Part shown: one piece after another, positions 1-11,550 of the stretch | Layout: each line of letters begins with the position of its first letter | How positions within the stretch are numbered: position 1 is the first letter of the stretch | Source: Odontocerum albicorne | Lineage: Eukaryota > Arthropoda > Insecta > Trichoptera > Odontoceridae | Assembly (NCBI GenBank): GCA_949825065.1 | Contig: OX463846.1 | Location: forward strand, 8,885,366 to 8,949,365 | Length of the DNA stretch: 64,000 nt | Direction of reading: 5' to 3' | The notes under the pieces: model-generated | What the model was told of the DNA's origin: nothing | What the model saw: only the letters and a program-made list of their open reading frames with translations | Database searches by the model: none | Position numbers and translations under genes: made by a program

Positions 1-104
1 GTTGAGTAGTATGTGCTTATACTCGTAAGTTACTTGAACCTTTAAAAACATGCATCAGTCCCAAGAAATACATGCATAAATACCAACATGTCATTTCAAA
101 TTTG

Positions 105-430
105 GGGAAGGTAGAGAGGACAAAGTACCAGACTTTCCCATCACGATACACATCCTTAGCCTTCTCCACTTTCTACATTTTCTTCTTTCAAAATATCATT
201 CACTTGATCCAATTATATTTTCCTTGGAACCCTCAAACGTCTTCAACTCTTATTGGCACTGTATATTTATTTCGTCACTCTTTCTACTTCCATCCGTTCC
301 ACATGCTCAAACAATCTCAGCGTGCTTTTCTTCGTCTAACTCAATAAATCTGCGTAAAGTTCACATTCATCCCTAATCACTTCATTCCGTAAGCTATCAT
401 ACATTTTCACTACATGTATTAAGGCAACAC
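105..430 (-). mobile_element. LINE 3' fragment (RT C-terminal region), family 1
   Basis: Read on the minus strand this decayed stretch gives the C-terminal signature of arthropod non-LTR retrotransposon polyproteins: a MRNE-IRDEC-like segment, then a WFGHVER-like segment, then a GRGRP-like segment and a terminal Arg/Cys-rich block. At least seven other pieces of the same family lie in the window. Stops and indels make it non-coding now. Family assignment is from motif recognition only; a clade name is not possible by eye. Confidence 0.7.
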
Positions 431-1020
431 TTCGTAGCCTTTCCAAGGCATAATTTCTCTACACAAGAGATCAGTCTCGTTTTTTGCTCTCTTATTCTTT
501 CATCATTATGTCTATCATTATGCCATTTAAATTATTAATGAATACTTTTATTTCCAAACATTTTATTTCATATATATATTAACACGCAGCTTACTGCCTC
601 AGGTTTGATTTGAAGTTTCATTTAGTCGAATAAAAAATACGAAAGATTTTTTTTCAAGTATGAACACGTTTTATGATATGTGAAAATATTTATAATTAAG
701 CGAATAAATTGCGGTATGTTTTGCAATCGAAATAATTGTATTTATTTATTTGTTTAATTCTTTTGTGTGTACGGTACATCTGGTGATAGGCTTATTGACA
801 TACAACAATTTCTTCCAATCAACTAATTTTGTCAGTTAATAAAATCGAAAGATATTCATTCATTCATCTATGACTATGTAGCGGGCATAAGAGAAAAGGA
901 CTCTGCTGAAATAATTTTCTTTAAAAAAAAAACTATTTCAGGCATTTTCATCCTTGCAGAATATAAAAATATTTCCTGAACATAGATATAGAACTATATA
1001 ATAAAAAGAATTGGAATCGG
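431..1020. other. AT-rich intergenic DNA, nothing recognised
   Basis: No open frame, repeat or RNA gene is recognised in this AT-rich stretch. Confidence 0.5.
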
Positions 1021-1150
1021 AAAAAAAATGTTTTATTTTAAATTTGTGAAATATAGTGTACACACTCCTCCAAACTTTTTTTTTTTTTATTATATATTAA
1101 CAAATATTGTTTTCTTTCATGTTCAAAAATTAAGATTTAAAGCAAAGCAA

Positions 1151-1526
1151 GCGTGTATGGATAGATACCATACCGGTTATGCTCAGCGCATACCACTAAG
1201 GTTCCAAAGTTTCCGAACTGAATTAGTTAGAGCGTGTATGGATAAATACCACACCGGTTATGCTCAGCGCATACCACTAAGGTTCCAAAGTTTCCGAACT
1301 GAATTAGTTAGAGCGTGTATAGATATATACCACACCGGTTTTGCTCAGCGCATACCACTAAGGTTCCAAAGTTTCCAGTCTGAACAAATTAGGACATGTA
1401 TGGATAGATACTACACCGGTTATGCTCAGCGCATACCACTAAGGTTCCAAAGTTTCCAACCTGAACAAATTAGGACATGTATGGATAGATACCACACCGG
1501 TTACGCTCAGCGCATACTCAGCCAAT
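1151..1526 (+). repeat. 81-bp tandem array, 4.6 copies, open in one frame
   Basis: Five units start at 1151, 1232, 1313, 1394 and 1475 (period exactly 81 bp = 27 codons). The forward frame (ORF 1028-1537, 169 aa) stays open through all units and reads ACMDRYHTGYAQRIPLRFQS-type repeats. Each unit also holds an imperfect inverted repeat (TTATGC-TCA-GCGCATA) flanked by ACCGGT. Units differ by point changes, several of them synonymous or conservative. No TATA box, splice site or signal peptide was found, so this may be a minisatellite rather than a gene. Confidence 0.85.
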
Positions 1527-1539
1527 ATTACTGTTAAAA

Positions 1540-1995
1540 ATTGACAAACTAAATACGATAGTAAACATTATTTAGTTATATTCTAAAATATTCAATACGT
1601 ATTTTATAGTTTCTTTAAAAAAAAAAAGGACAAGCCTGTTAGAAATTAATTGATGTCAGTATTTAAATATCGTTTAATTTCTGTCATTTTCCCTTCTTTT
1701 GAAAGAAATGGATAACCGCACGATATCAAATTTTATAAATTCACAATATAATGAAACAACACATTTTCCATAAGTTCTAGGTGATTTACTGCTGATGGTG
1801 GAGGTATATTATTTTTCTGTAGAGGAGTTTTTTACAGCAGAAGTATATTTTTTTACTATAACATCGCCTGACCATGTTGTGGGTATGGTAATATATATCC
1901 ATACGTGCTCTAACTGGTCCAGACCGGAATTTTTTTAACCAAAATGGTTTACCAAATAAAATTCTTGTATTGTCCCTTTAGTGCCAATACAATAA
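1540..1995. other. AT-rich intergenic DNA, nothing recognised
   Basis: No coding potential or recognisable repeat seen. Confidence 0.5.
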
Positions 1996-2029
1996 ACCTT
2001 TACTTCGTCAAAGCACTTTGCCATATTTC

Positions 2030-2262
2030 AAAATCTGGTCCATTTGGTCCAGTCACGTTTTCCTCGGTCTGCCTCTTCCATGTAAATCTTGGACTTCAGA
2101 CTTGTATATTCGTTTAGTCATCCTTTCATAATTCATTTTTTCCACATGTCCAAACCATCTTAAAGTTCCTTTCTTCGTCTTATTTAAACATCCATTTTAT
2201 CTATACATTCATTTCTGATATCTAAATTCCGTCTACTTATAAACTTTGACCCTCCACAAATT
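2030..2262 (-). mobile_element. LINE C-terminal fragment
   Basis: The minus strand encodes a degraded LINE C-terminus (a WTCGK-type segment followed by a GRGRP-type segment), related to but more diverged than the 105-430 copy. Confidence 0.55.
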
Positions 2263-2617
2263 TTCCTTACAAATTTAAATGATTTAAAAAACGAGAAAAA
2301 CCTTTGTGTTTTGTAGATTTAAAAAGTAACAAAGAGTTGAGATTTTCACAAATTACAAGGTTTTAACTTAACTTTTTAGTGCAAAAAATGTGCATAAAAC
2401 AAAGATAATCGTGCATAAATTGTGACTTATAAATAAGACTTTAAAATATATATTTTTTAAATATTTTCAACAACATTTTGCTTGCTATAACTTGCGATTA
2501 GTTGGTTAATAAAAGCAATAAGGAAGAGGAATGACTGATGCAAAATTCAACGTTTTTTATCCTTGACTTAGAGCACAGTGTTTTGTATGTTAGTTAATTA
2601 TATTAACACGGAGTAAA

Positions 2618-2860
2618 TTGACAAAACCCCTGACGGAAGGCAATCATTCTGAGGCATGCACATCCTGTCGGAAGACCCTGGAACGGAAGTCACCAGTGGT
2701 TGCAACATCTGAGGACGGACTCTGCGCTTCGTACGATCGTGGAAGGCCACTTTTCAAAACCAGCCTTGGACTGAGAGAAAATTATAATGTCATCACTGTA
2801 GAGTCTCTCGTTTATCGCAAAATACTTAGTGACACGCTGAGACGTTGCAAAATTAGTTGA
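2618..2860 (+). CDS. Unrecognised 80-aa ORF, possibly an exon or transposon piece
   Basis: An open stretch with more balanced composition than its AT-rich surroundings. It encodes a hydrophilic product with a CTSC motif near residue 17 and several charged residues. It starts at TTG, has no core promoter or signal peptide, and was not matched to a known family. It could be a remnant exon, a retroelement fragment or chance. No function is proposed. Confidence 0.2.
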   Translation: MTKPLTEGNHSEACTSCRKTLERKSPVVATSEDGLCASYDRGRPLFKTSLGLRENYNVITVESLVYRKILSDTLRRCKIS

Positions 2861-3394
2861 TGTGTAGTAATATGTGACCTGTGTAGATGATGCGTTTTTT
2901 TTCTATTGATCTTAGATAGTGTGGGTTTCATTAAGAAAAAGCGATAACGTACCGGAATATCTTGTATATATTTGCTTAATGATCGTAATTCTTAATAAAA
3001 ATTGCGTGACCACATATTTTCCCTGGATAAAGCTTCAAATGTAATATATTAAATAATATAATAATATAATATAATAAATAATATATTAAATAATTAATGA
3101 TGGATAATTATTTTTATTTTCTGTAGATAAGAACAAGTATGCGAATTATTTAATATATTTTGATTACGTACTGACATATTTATTATATATGACTTTATTA
3201 TTGGCTGAGTGTTTGACGTATTCGAAACCTTATTTGAAAGTAGACATTTTGATGTAATGTTATCCCGTGTGAAAATAGAGTTGGAACATGCATATTTACT
3301 ACAAATAAATAATATTGCATAGTCAGTTTCATAATAAAGTATATGAGACTTAAATATGTTGTATGCATGGTAACGTTGATGATTAAATAATACA

Positions 3395-3690
3395 TAACAT
3401 CACACCACCTCCCTAATAAGATAGAAAGGAGAGAGCGCCAGACTTTTTTTTTTACCGCAACACACATCTTTCGCCTCTTCTACATCCATATATCTTCTCT
3501 TAGAGCTCCTACGATTTTTCAAAGATTCTTAATTTGTTTCTTTCAAAATATTGTAAACTTGTGCCAACCATACTTTCCTTGGATTTTTCCTATTACGCTT
3601 TCCACTCACATTGGCACAGTGTATTTGTTTTGATAGTCTTTCGTTACTCATTCGTTCCACATGCCCAAATCATCTCTGAGAATTCTTCCT
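3395..3690 (-). mobile_element. LINE 3' fragment, family 1
   Basis: Same family as 105-430. The minus strand carries the WxGHVERM-like segment, the cysteine/arginine block and the C-terminal tail, ending near a GGTGTGATG-like 3' boundary. Broken by stops. Confidence 0.7.
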
Positions 3691-3849
3691 TAATAAACAT
3701 ATATAATTAGAGTTGGCGTCTTATTATCAATTAAGTAACAGAAAAATTCAAAATAAGAATTGCAAAGAATAATTTATTAAAAATATGTATTAAAGTCAGA
3801 TGGCATTTATTTACCACTCAACGAGACAAAAGTTAAAAAAATAAGTTAT

Positions 3850-4270
3850 AAAATTCATCAAAAATATAAATAACCACAATAAAAGTGACACGGAAGATGG
3901 CAGAGGGAAAATGTTGGAGAGGAAAGGAAAATTAGGAATGAAACGCGTTATATTACTAACATGAAATTAATAGTTTTTAAATCCCCTTTTGAAACATAAC
4001 ACTGACAGAACGAGTCTAGCATGAGTTGGTAACTGTTTCCAGTTTCATTGCAAAGACAGTCAAGGACGACATTTAAAAACAGAAGCAATGAAATAGGAAA
4101 TTCAATAAATTAGCCTTTTTATATTTTTGACGAGATACAACGGCGAGACAGCTAAGGAGTTAACGAGTAGATACAAAAGTGACAATACGTGAATTTGCGA
4201 ATATTGGTCACATTCAGGCAATTTACCTTTATTTCAACGTTGACTTCATTGAAGATTTTTTATTGTGTTA
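3850..4270 (-). mobile_element. LINE RT C-terminal fragment, family 2 (jockey-like)
   Basis: The minus strand reads a degraded RT C-terminal region with an HVLSLLY-type motif and a NxWNQLP-like end, collinear with the longer copy at 21945-22620. Not translatable through. Confidence 0.55.
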
Positions 4271-4789
4271 TAAATCTTATATACGAGTACTTTCAGGATG
4301 CGATCAACATGAGAATTAATTGAATAATTTGACCAATTACGGACTAATTAAAAGTTGATTGAAGAGTAAATGCTTTGATTCCCTTTTTGGAACCAATCAA
4401 GAAGAAACCTTGAGATATAAAAGTGAGCTCTAGATGGCAGTATAACTGTTGCTTTTATATGTGATCATGTCAATAATCGAGATAAAATGTGTCGAAAATG
4501 CGGTGGGCCGTATTGAGTAATCAAGTGGCTGCAGCAACGATTAATTAGTTCAAAGCGGTTATTTCAACTGACAGATAACTTAGTCCCATCAAACTGCGAC
4601 CACAGTATGAAGTATGAATAAGTCACATGTGTGAAGCAACGATAAGTCTTATGTCATATGAAATAAAGTACTGCATCGTTGCTGCACTTAAACCGTATCC
4701 AATGAAATGAAACGCATTTAGTATATCTTTCGTGAATCATTTTACTTTATTTATTTATCTGGAAAAAAAATGACGCGTTTAACTGTCTT

Positions 4790-5098
4790 CTTATTGAACA
4801 ATCTATTTTTTTGAAACCATGGTTTAATTTAGTGAGAATGAACAATACGAAAGCGTCAGTCGTGTATCGCTTGCGGATGGACCACTGCGTGGTGGCTAGT
4901 CACCTTTACAGATTGAGTATTGTGGATGATCCTGTCTACGATTGTGGTCTAGATGATGAGACTACAGGTAATTTATTTTTCGGCTATCCTTTATGTGACA
5001 GATTTTATTTGCTATGCGCCATATCTTCGCCGCGTCCAATGAATGTTGCATTTCTTCGAAGAACTTTTTCATTTATAGATCGATTGTTTAACTTTTGA
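4790..5098 (+). mobile_element. LINE remnant with RNase H-distal zinc-finger (zf-RVT-like) region
   Basis: The 95-aa frame at 4811-5098 contains RLRMDHCVVASHL, then a SIVDDPVYDCG segment and LFFGYPL. This H/C-spaced arrangement is typical of the cysteine/histidine finger at the C-terminus of R1/jockey/I-type LINE ORF2 proteins (established family knowledge). One expected Cys of the CxCG-type pair appears replaced (YDCG). No RT domain lies next to it, so this is a fragment. Confidence 0.65.
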
Positions 5099-5624
5099 AG
5101 TTCACATATTTTAATTTGTTACACCGAGTACTGGTCATTCTAATAGTGGAAAATATGATATTTCGAAGTACAGTAGACAATCAAGACGTTATTTTTTGAA
5201 AGACAAGCAAATCACGATTTGGCCACGAAGGTCGTCGATATTACTGAAATGTTACATAATTTTATTGAAAATATTGTTAGTTCTTAGACCTGTCTAAAAC
5301 AAAATCAACTGTAATCATCTGTTTTTACGCAATGGCAACATGGAAACAATCTACAGTTGGGCAACACCAACAACACGAATGGACGATACAGATCATCTTG
5401 GCCCAACGCAGCCATGCGTGCTCTTGCAACAAATCGAGTTTGAACTTAGATTTTTTAAACAAAGCCTTTGTTTTTATTCTGTACGTGAATATTGAACCTG
5501 AATATTTTCATTGATGAACTAATACGAATGTATGCAAATGAACAAACCCACAAGTAAACAAGTTGATTTTAAAAATATATTGGGTAAAAAATTATGACAG
5601 AATACGGAAAGAAACGTTTTTTGA

Positions 5625-5965
5625 TGAATGTGAAATGAAAGATGAAGAACATTATGAGATTGTTTGAGCATGTAGAACGAATGAATTAAGAAAGACTAAC
5701 AAAACAAAAGTACAGCGCAGATGTGAGTAGAAGGTGTGCTAGAATACCAAGGAAGGTACCATATGTTTGGATCAAATGAATTATATTTTGAAAGAAATTA
5801 ATTTGTTAAGTCTGAGAAATAGTAGGAAGTGTATGATAAGGTCCATGGATATGGAAGAGGAGAAGGATTATTGTAGAAATAGGAAAACTTGGCACTCTGT
5901 TGTCTCTGCCTACCTACCACAACAGGGAAATGACGTGATGGTATGTATATTCTTTTTTAGAAACA
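5625..5965 (+). mobile_element. LINE 3' fragment, family 1
   Basis: Plus-strand copy of the family seen at 105-430 and 3395-3690. It has an RLFEHVERMN-like segment, the R-x-P-R-K segment, then RNSRKCMIRSMDMEEEKDY and a WHSVVSAYLP-type C-terminus (5767-5970 frame). It ends near GACGTGATGGTATG, the same 3' terminus as other copies. Confidence 0.75.
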
Positions 5966-6139
5966 ATTAATTCTCATTGTTAAGAAAGCTTTCTTTAAAG
6001 TCAGTTTCTGGAATATTAAAGATGCCAATATTCGAGGTCCCATTTAAAAGGGATAGAATGCGAAACAATGGTAGGTCACTTGGCAAGTTATTTCTACTTG
6101 TTATCAGTCTAATTAAATCAATATTTCTGTACTTCTGAT

Positions 6140-6390
6140 ATTGGTAATAATAGTAAAAATAAAATGAGAATTTATATAGCGCTGTTTATATAGAGCCAAT
6201 TTATATAGAGCCAAATTTTCTTCATGGGCGCCATAACTAAAAAGATTTTAAAATAAATATATAACTAAGTTAAATATAAGAATCGGAAGGAAGTAGCTGC
6301 ACCCATTAGATTAGGAACATAAAACCATATATTTTCAAACATAGTGGGATTAGATATAGTAGATGTAGCTCCTCTTAGCAATCTAGATTT
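6140..6390 (-). repeat. Dispersed repeat A, probable LINE 3' region
   Basis: Degraded copy of the repeat that recurs at 6815, 20850, 22620, 30340 and elsewhere. Shared blocks are a TTTATA-x-AGCGC-x-GTTTA start, then a GGAAG-AGTGGCTGC block and a TTAGATTAGGAAC block. Confidence 0.6.
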
Positions 6391-6442
6391 AGGAATCTAA
6401 GGATATATAATAAATATTTTAAATATATGCCCAATTTTTTTT

Positions 6443-6786
6443 AATGCACAAGGTACTGATCACATTGAAGGAAATTAGTTTATATGAATAAAATTATAAA
6501 ATACAAGTTGAAATAGAGGTAAAAAGTTGTTAGGGTCTTTATTGATCATTGGATTAAATGCACAAGATACTGATCCCATTAAAGGAAGTTAGTTTATATG
6601 AAAACAATTACAAAATACAAGTTGAAATAGAGGTACAAAGTTGTTAGGGTCTTTATTGATCATTGGATTAAATGCACAAGATATTGATCCCATTAAAGGA
6701 AGTTAGTTTATATGAAAACAATTATAAAATACAAGTTGAAATAGAGGTAAAAAGTTGTTAGGATCTTTATTGATCATTGGATTGTA
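6443..6786 (+). repeat. ~113-bp tandem repeat, 3 copies
   Basis: Units begin with AATGCACAAG at about 6443, 6557 and 6670 and end with TATTGATCATTGGATT. They are nearly identical, so the array is young. Non-coding. Confidence 0.9.
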
Positions 6787-6814
6787 CCTTTTGTATTAAT
6801 TAATAATATTAATA

Positions 6815-7245
6815 AAATGATAATTTATATATCGCCGTTCAGAGAACAGGCTATCCTCAAAGGCGCTCTAAAATAATCTCAAGGAAATTCGACAAACCCA
6901 CTATTATCGAAAGATTTAAAATATTATTAAATAAATATTTATGACAGTTTACGGTTATGAAGACATTGGCTACGACAATTAGATTCGGAATCTTCCCCGA
7001 ATCTGCATATATTTAGAAAATCTTATTTGGCAAGGAAACCGCCAAAAAACTACTGAAGTAAGACGAGTTAAAATACAAATAAACCTCGTAAGATATTCTG
7101 ATATGTGATAGTAAAGTATAGTGTTCTGTATGAGTGAAGTGTTTATAGACAATCATAAACTTTGATAAGAACTACCAAAAAAGGGCAGTATTAAAGTGCT
7201 TCCTGACGTTGCACACGCTACCCATATTTCTCTTAAAGGCAGACC
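6815..7245 (-). repeat. Dispersed repeat A, 3' part; interrupted by LINE at 7246
   Basis: Begins with the TATATCGCCGTT block, continues through the GGCTACGACAATTAGATTCGG block and the GATATGTGATAGTAA block, and stops at GGCAGACC where a GAA-tailed LINE is inserted. The repeat resumes at about 7553. On the minus strand it reads MGSVCN-x(6)-FNT-x-LFW, resembling the last residues of LINE RT proteins. Confidence 0.65.
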
Positions 7246-7547
7246 ATTAAACGCCATAAGATCAGCGAGGGCAAAATCCTGTCATACCAGCTGAGATGGT
7301 ACGGGCACATAAGACGGAGACCACCAGACCATACCGTAAATCAGGCAATGTCTGTGGATCTTCCTCGACAGCCATCCAGAGACCAAAGATCTCCTGGATG
7401 ACTAAATGCTCCAAAATCCTACAGAGAAACAGCCTAGATGAAAGCGACACCCATAACCGAAGAATATACAGCCTGAGAACGAGAAGAGCCGACCCCAACA
7501 GCCTACCTAGGCAATGAGTTGGGACAGTGTCAGTAAGAAGAAGAAGA
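7246..7547 (+). mobile_element. 5'-truncated LINE 3' end with (GAA)n tail, family 3
   Basis: Encodes a degraded RT C-terminus (LRWYGHIRRRPPDHTV, then a stop-containing tail ending RRADPNSLPRQ) followed by an AAGAAGAAGAAGAAG tail. Related copies are at 16260-16800 and probably 40571-41085 and 47435-47932. It sits inside repeat A; a possible short duplication AGACC lies at 7241-7245 and 7548-7552. Confidence 0.75.
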
Positions 7548-7552
7548 AGACC

Positions 7553-7780
7553 CCACCCTATTGAATCGATTCGGAATAATAAATGTATTCGATGAAGGCA
7601 AAATCGACCTCAAAGTTCTCTTTCATATACGTGAATAATGCGTCATTTCTGTCTATTCCGCAAGGTACACGATTTGGTTATACGTATAGGAACATGTAAA
7701 ACGTATCAGTTTCCTCATTGAAACTTTCAAGGGCTTATGTTTGTAGTAATTACCATTTCAAAACACAAAGCTAACGAACT
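7553..7780 (-). repeat. Dispersed repeat A, continuation after the nested LINE
   Basis: Matches the segment after the corresponding point in the copies at 23200-23470 and 26580-26830 (ATTGAATCGATTCGGAA, then ATGAAGGCAAAATCGACCTC). This shows the two flanks of the LINE insertion were once continuous. Confidence 0.6.
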
Positions 7781-8104
7781 AATCTAGAAAAATCTCAGAC
7801 GTGTTCACTGATCATTTACTTTTGCACAATGTCTTTCCGCTCGAGAGCCGTGTGATGGTGAAAATGAGACATAGGGCATCCCTCCCTGCACCGAGGCAGC
7901 CCAATCAACAACCAGTAACTAGATCCACAACTCCGCCCATATGCCAATCAGTGCTTTATTTTACATAACTGCACCGGTCATTTTCCTGCATTCGAGCCAA
8001 ACGATGCGAGAAATCGTGTTAAAGTGATGAAAAAAAACGCACATTATGTAGACAATGTATTCAAAATTAATCCAAGCCACGTTATGCATAACTTTAGTTA
8101 ATAT

Positions 8105-8540
8105 GAAATAATTAATTATAATATTTCTGTCATATTTTAAATTAAATGTAAAATTATGACAGGTAATGAAATGAATTCCATTCTATTCTAATATTACTGT
8201 CATATTTTAAACGCAAATTTTTGACAGGTATTGATATGATTTTCGTTCATTCTATTCTAATATTTTCGTCATATTACAAACACAAATTAGTTATAATTAC
8301 CTGTTAAGGTATTGACAGGCTTTTTATTCACTACTTGCTAATTTTTCTGATATAATTTAAACGCAAAATTATGATTGGTAATGAAATTAATTCCATTCAT
8401 GTTTTTATAATATTTCGGTCATATTTGAAACGAAATATTTTGACAGGCAACGAGATGATTTCATTAATTCTATTCTAATATTATCATATTTTAAACACAA
8501 AATTATGACAAGTATTTGTATGATTTTCATTTATTCTGTG
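8105..8540 (+). repeat. Diverged ~70-bp tandem repeat, about 6 copies
   Basis: A TGTCATATTTTAAA-like core followed by TTATGACAGGTA-like and ATTCTATTCTAATATT-like blocks recurs near 8129, 8199, 8267, 8348, 8415 and 8486, with substitutions and indels. Confidence 0.8.
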
Positions 8541-8544
8541 GATG

Positions 8545-9810
8545 TATGACATCTTTACGTATATTTATTTTAATGTATGCACTTTTACATGCACACATTC
8601 TTGACACTAACAATATCAAAGTTCCAAGACGATCAACAGATTCCAAACCGATCAACGGATTTGCTGCAGCCTTTTGTTTTTGAAAGATTTATATATACCT
8701 TTTTATTCTTGCTAAATAGCGCTCCTAGAGTTTATGTAAAGTTAATGAGCTACAGAAAGACAAATTTACATTATATAATGTCTAAGAGTAGAATCAGTTT
8801 CGAAGGCAATCTGTTTGGAATCGATACCGGGACGTCCGCTTACTTGGCTTGAATGCAGGCTACGATGACGAATATATAGTATTCACTTTCATTGGATAAT
8901 ATCCAACATGTAAAATGTGATACATACGACTTTAACATATTCAGTCATAAAAAATACATTTCATTGTAGATGTTCAACAACCGTTTAATAACTATTTTAT
9001 TTATAAACAAAATATATTGTACGATATTTCAAACATATGTCTATCGTTTTATTCAATTTATGTTTGAAAAACAATGAATTACTAAAAAAAATATTAGTGT
9101 TGTAAAGGTTTAATAAGAAATAAATCAAAGCTCGAAAAATAATTGGAATCGAACCCGAGATATCAAATTGTTAAGCATCTTCATTTACTTTTAGAGCACT
9201 GACGACAAGTAGACTAATTTAAATAACAGCTGTTTACATATGTTGAAAAATTAAGAGATTATCTAAAAAAGATTAAAATTCAGTTAAGTTTTTTTACTGT
9301 AAGTTGTTTTGATGATTTTTTTAACTGAGAATTCTCGTTGGAGATCCATAACGATAATATTGGTTTTTGATAGCAGTAAATAAATTTGATCATTACAATC
9401 ATGGAAATATATCCAATATTATTTTATTATCCAAGGAATAAATTGATAGTATGAATTTTCCGTTATACGTAAAGGAACCAAAAAGTATATTTTCATAACT
9501 GCTACGCAGATTTTATTTTAATCAAATATTATCTCAAAACAGGTTTAAAATAATTTGAATTATTTTGTTATTACTAGGTGCTATAATTCTGTCGCAATGA
9601 AAATATAATAGTAAATAACATTTCGGACACGGATATGTGACTTCGTTACGATTTTCTTTATTCTTGAACGCTTTTTCATACGGCCATTGCAACTGGTCAT
9701 ATTACGCGTTTTTCCGACATACTGCCGATTGCTATGTGAACTTAAAACCGGGTTTACGGCCGTTAGCGGGAGGCTCTGCTAAAGCGAAAGTGTAACTGGG
9801 GTTCTTGAAG
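8545..9810. other. AT-rich DNA upstream of gene 1
   Basis: No coding signal recognised. About 9640-9810 is less AT-rich and directly precedes the core promoter, so it is the likeliest place for gene 1 control elements. No specific factor site is claimed. Confidence 0.4.
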
Positions 9811-9819
9811 TAGATTTTG

Positions 9820-9860
9820 TATAAAAGGGGACGAACAGAATTGTTTGGTATCCATTCACG
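9820..9860 (+). promoter_or_regulatory. Core promoter of gene 1 (TATA box and initiator)
   Basis: TATAAAAG at 9820-9827 is followed about 31 bp later by an initiator-like CCATTCA (9852-9858). The predicted transcription start is about 50 nt before the ATG at 9903. Spacing fits an arthropod TATA/Inr promoter. Confidence 0.75.
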
Positions 9861-9902
9861 TTCGTAACTCACTGGCTTCAGTGCTGTCATTAGCAGAGCA
9901 CC

Positions 9903-11550
9903 ATGAAGATCACGGTGGGTGGAGTGTATACAATTTTATGGGCATTTTAACGCGTTTAAAGCTATCACCATGTTTAATTGTTTGTATTCAATGTTCCGAC
10001 GAATACAAGTGTTTTGTTTTTAGATTCGTTTGTTTTTTATTTCACATTTTGGACATTTTTTTTTCACTGAAGTGATTTTTTAAGTGTTTGATAAAAAAGT
10101 GTTTTTTTTTTCTTAAATTTTTATTGAATACAGTGAATCTGTTTATTTGCAAAGTGCTGTTTAACATCCCAAAAAAACGTGTTGTTTAATATTAATTAAT
10201 TGATTGAGAAAAAATTAAATGATATATTAATTTTAATATTTATCCAATGTAAATTCATTATTTCTCTTATTCTTTTAACTATTAATTTTTAAATTCCCAA
10301 CACCAGAACTAGTTTTTATTTTTTATTAATGTTTTTAAAATTTCTCCATCTTAGTAATATTATATTTTCAGAAAAAAAGTATTTGTTTTGCGATTACTAC
10401 ATATAAATATTTCTGTTCACAGCTTGTAGCCACTCTCGTGGCACTAGCCATCCTTGGAGTCCAAGCAGAAGAGAAGGCTGCTGAAAAATCCGTCAAGGAG
10501 GTAGAAAAGAAAGAAAACTCAGTCGACGGAGAAAAGAAGCACGAGAAGCGAGGACTCTTTGGAGACTTTGGGAACTACGGAGGCCATGGTTGGGACAGCT
10601 CCTCATTAGGCGGTTATGGCGGTTCTTATGGCGGTTCTTATGGCGGGTCTTTCGGACATGATTCTGGGTTCTCTTTAGGCTCTGGGTCTGGGTGGGGACA
10701 CGAAGAATCCCATAAAACAGTCACTGTTGTCAAGAAAGTACCCGTACCTTACCCAGTAGAAAAACACATTCCCTATCCAGTAGAGAAACACGTCCCATAT
10801 CCAGTCAAAGTTGGAGTTCCACAACCGTATCCAGTAGTGAAGCATATCCCTTACCCAGTCAAGGAATATGTTAAAGTACCAGTTCATATCCCACAACCCT
10901 ACCCAGTAGAAAAACACGTACCATACCCGGTCAAGGTTCCCGTTGACAGGCCCATTCCAGTAAAGGTATACATTCCCCAACCTTACCCAGTAGAAAAACA
11001 CATTCCTTACCCTGTCAAAGTACCAGTTCCACACCCATACCCAGTTGAAAAGAAGGTCCCATACCCAGTGAAAGTTCCAGTTCATGTACCAGAACCTTAC
11101 CCAGTCATCAAGGAAGTTCCATACCCAGTGAAGGTCCCAGTCGACAGGCCTTACCCAGTCCATATTCCCAAGCCATACCCAGTCCCAGTAGAAAAACCCG
11201 TACCATACCCAGTTGAGAAGCTAGTCCCATATCCAGTTAAAGTGCCAGTAGATCGTCCATACCCCGTCCATGTAGATAAACCCGTTCCCTACCCAGTTAA
11301 GGTGCCATACCCAGCTCCCTATCCAGTTGAAAAGAGAGTGCCCTACCCAGTGATTAAGGAGATCCCATACCCAGTGAAGGTACCAGTAGACAGGCCATAC
11401 CCGGTCCATATTGAGAAGCATGTCCCACATTACGTGGAGAAGCCCGTGCCAGTTCCAGTGAAAGTGCCAGTCCCGGTTCATTATGAACACGATTACCACC
11501 ACGACTTGGGAGAGAGCAGCTTCGATTTCGATCATCATGAAAGCTATTAG
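9903..11550 (+). CDS. Secreted PYPV-repeat structural (probable cuticular) protein, gene 1
   Basis: Two coding exons: 9903-9914 (ATG AAG ATC ACG, then GTGGGT donor) and 10423-11550 (after TTCTGTTCACAG). The join is phase 0 and gives 379 aa. Residues 1-19 (MKIT + LVATLVALAILGVQA) form a signal peptide. Residues 20-45 are a Lys/Glu-rich stretch ending in a dibasic KR-G at 46-48, a possible proprotein-convertase site. Then comes a Gly/Ser/Tyr-rich region (GGSYGGSYGG) and from about residue 103 a long run of PYPV (23 exact copies), VPVKVPVDRP and EKHVPYPV repeats, ending in a His/Asp-rich tail. There is no Rebers-Riddiford chitin-binding motif. Such low-complexity Pro/Val proteins are known as insect cuticular components (Vajk-like proteins of Drosophila are a possible relative, from memory). 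The role in cuticle is inferred. Confidence 0.9.
9915..10422 (+). other. Gene 1 intron (508 bp, phase 0)
   Basis: GT donor (ACG|GTGGGT) at 9915, T-rich tract and acceptor TTCTGTTCACAG ending at 10422. Joining exon 1 to exon 2 completes a signal peptide that neither exon has alone, which decides the start codon. Confidence 0.85.

Noticed and set aside
7296..7517. Host genes at 7296-7517, 40663-40989 and 47461-47910
   Set aside because: They carry LINE RT C-terminal motifs, GAA tails and, for two, target duplications, so they are retrotransposon pieces.
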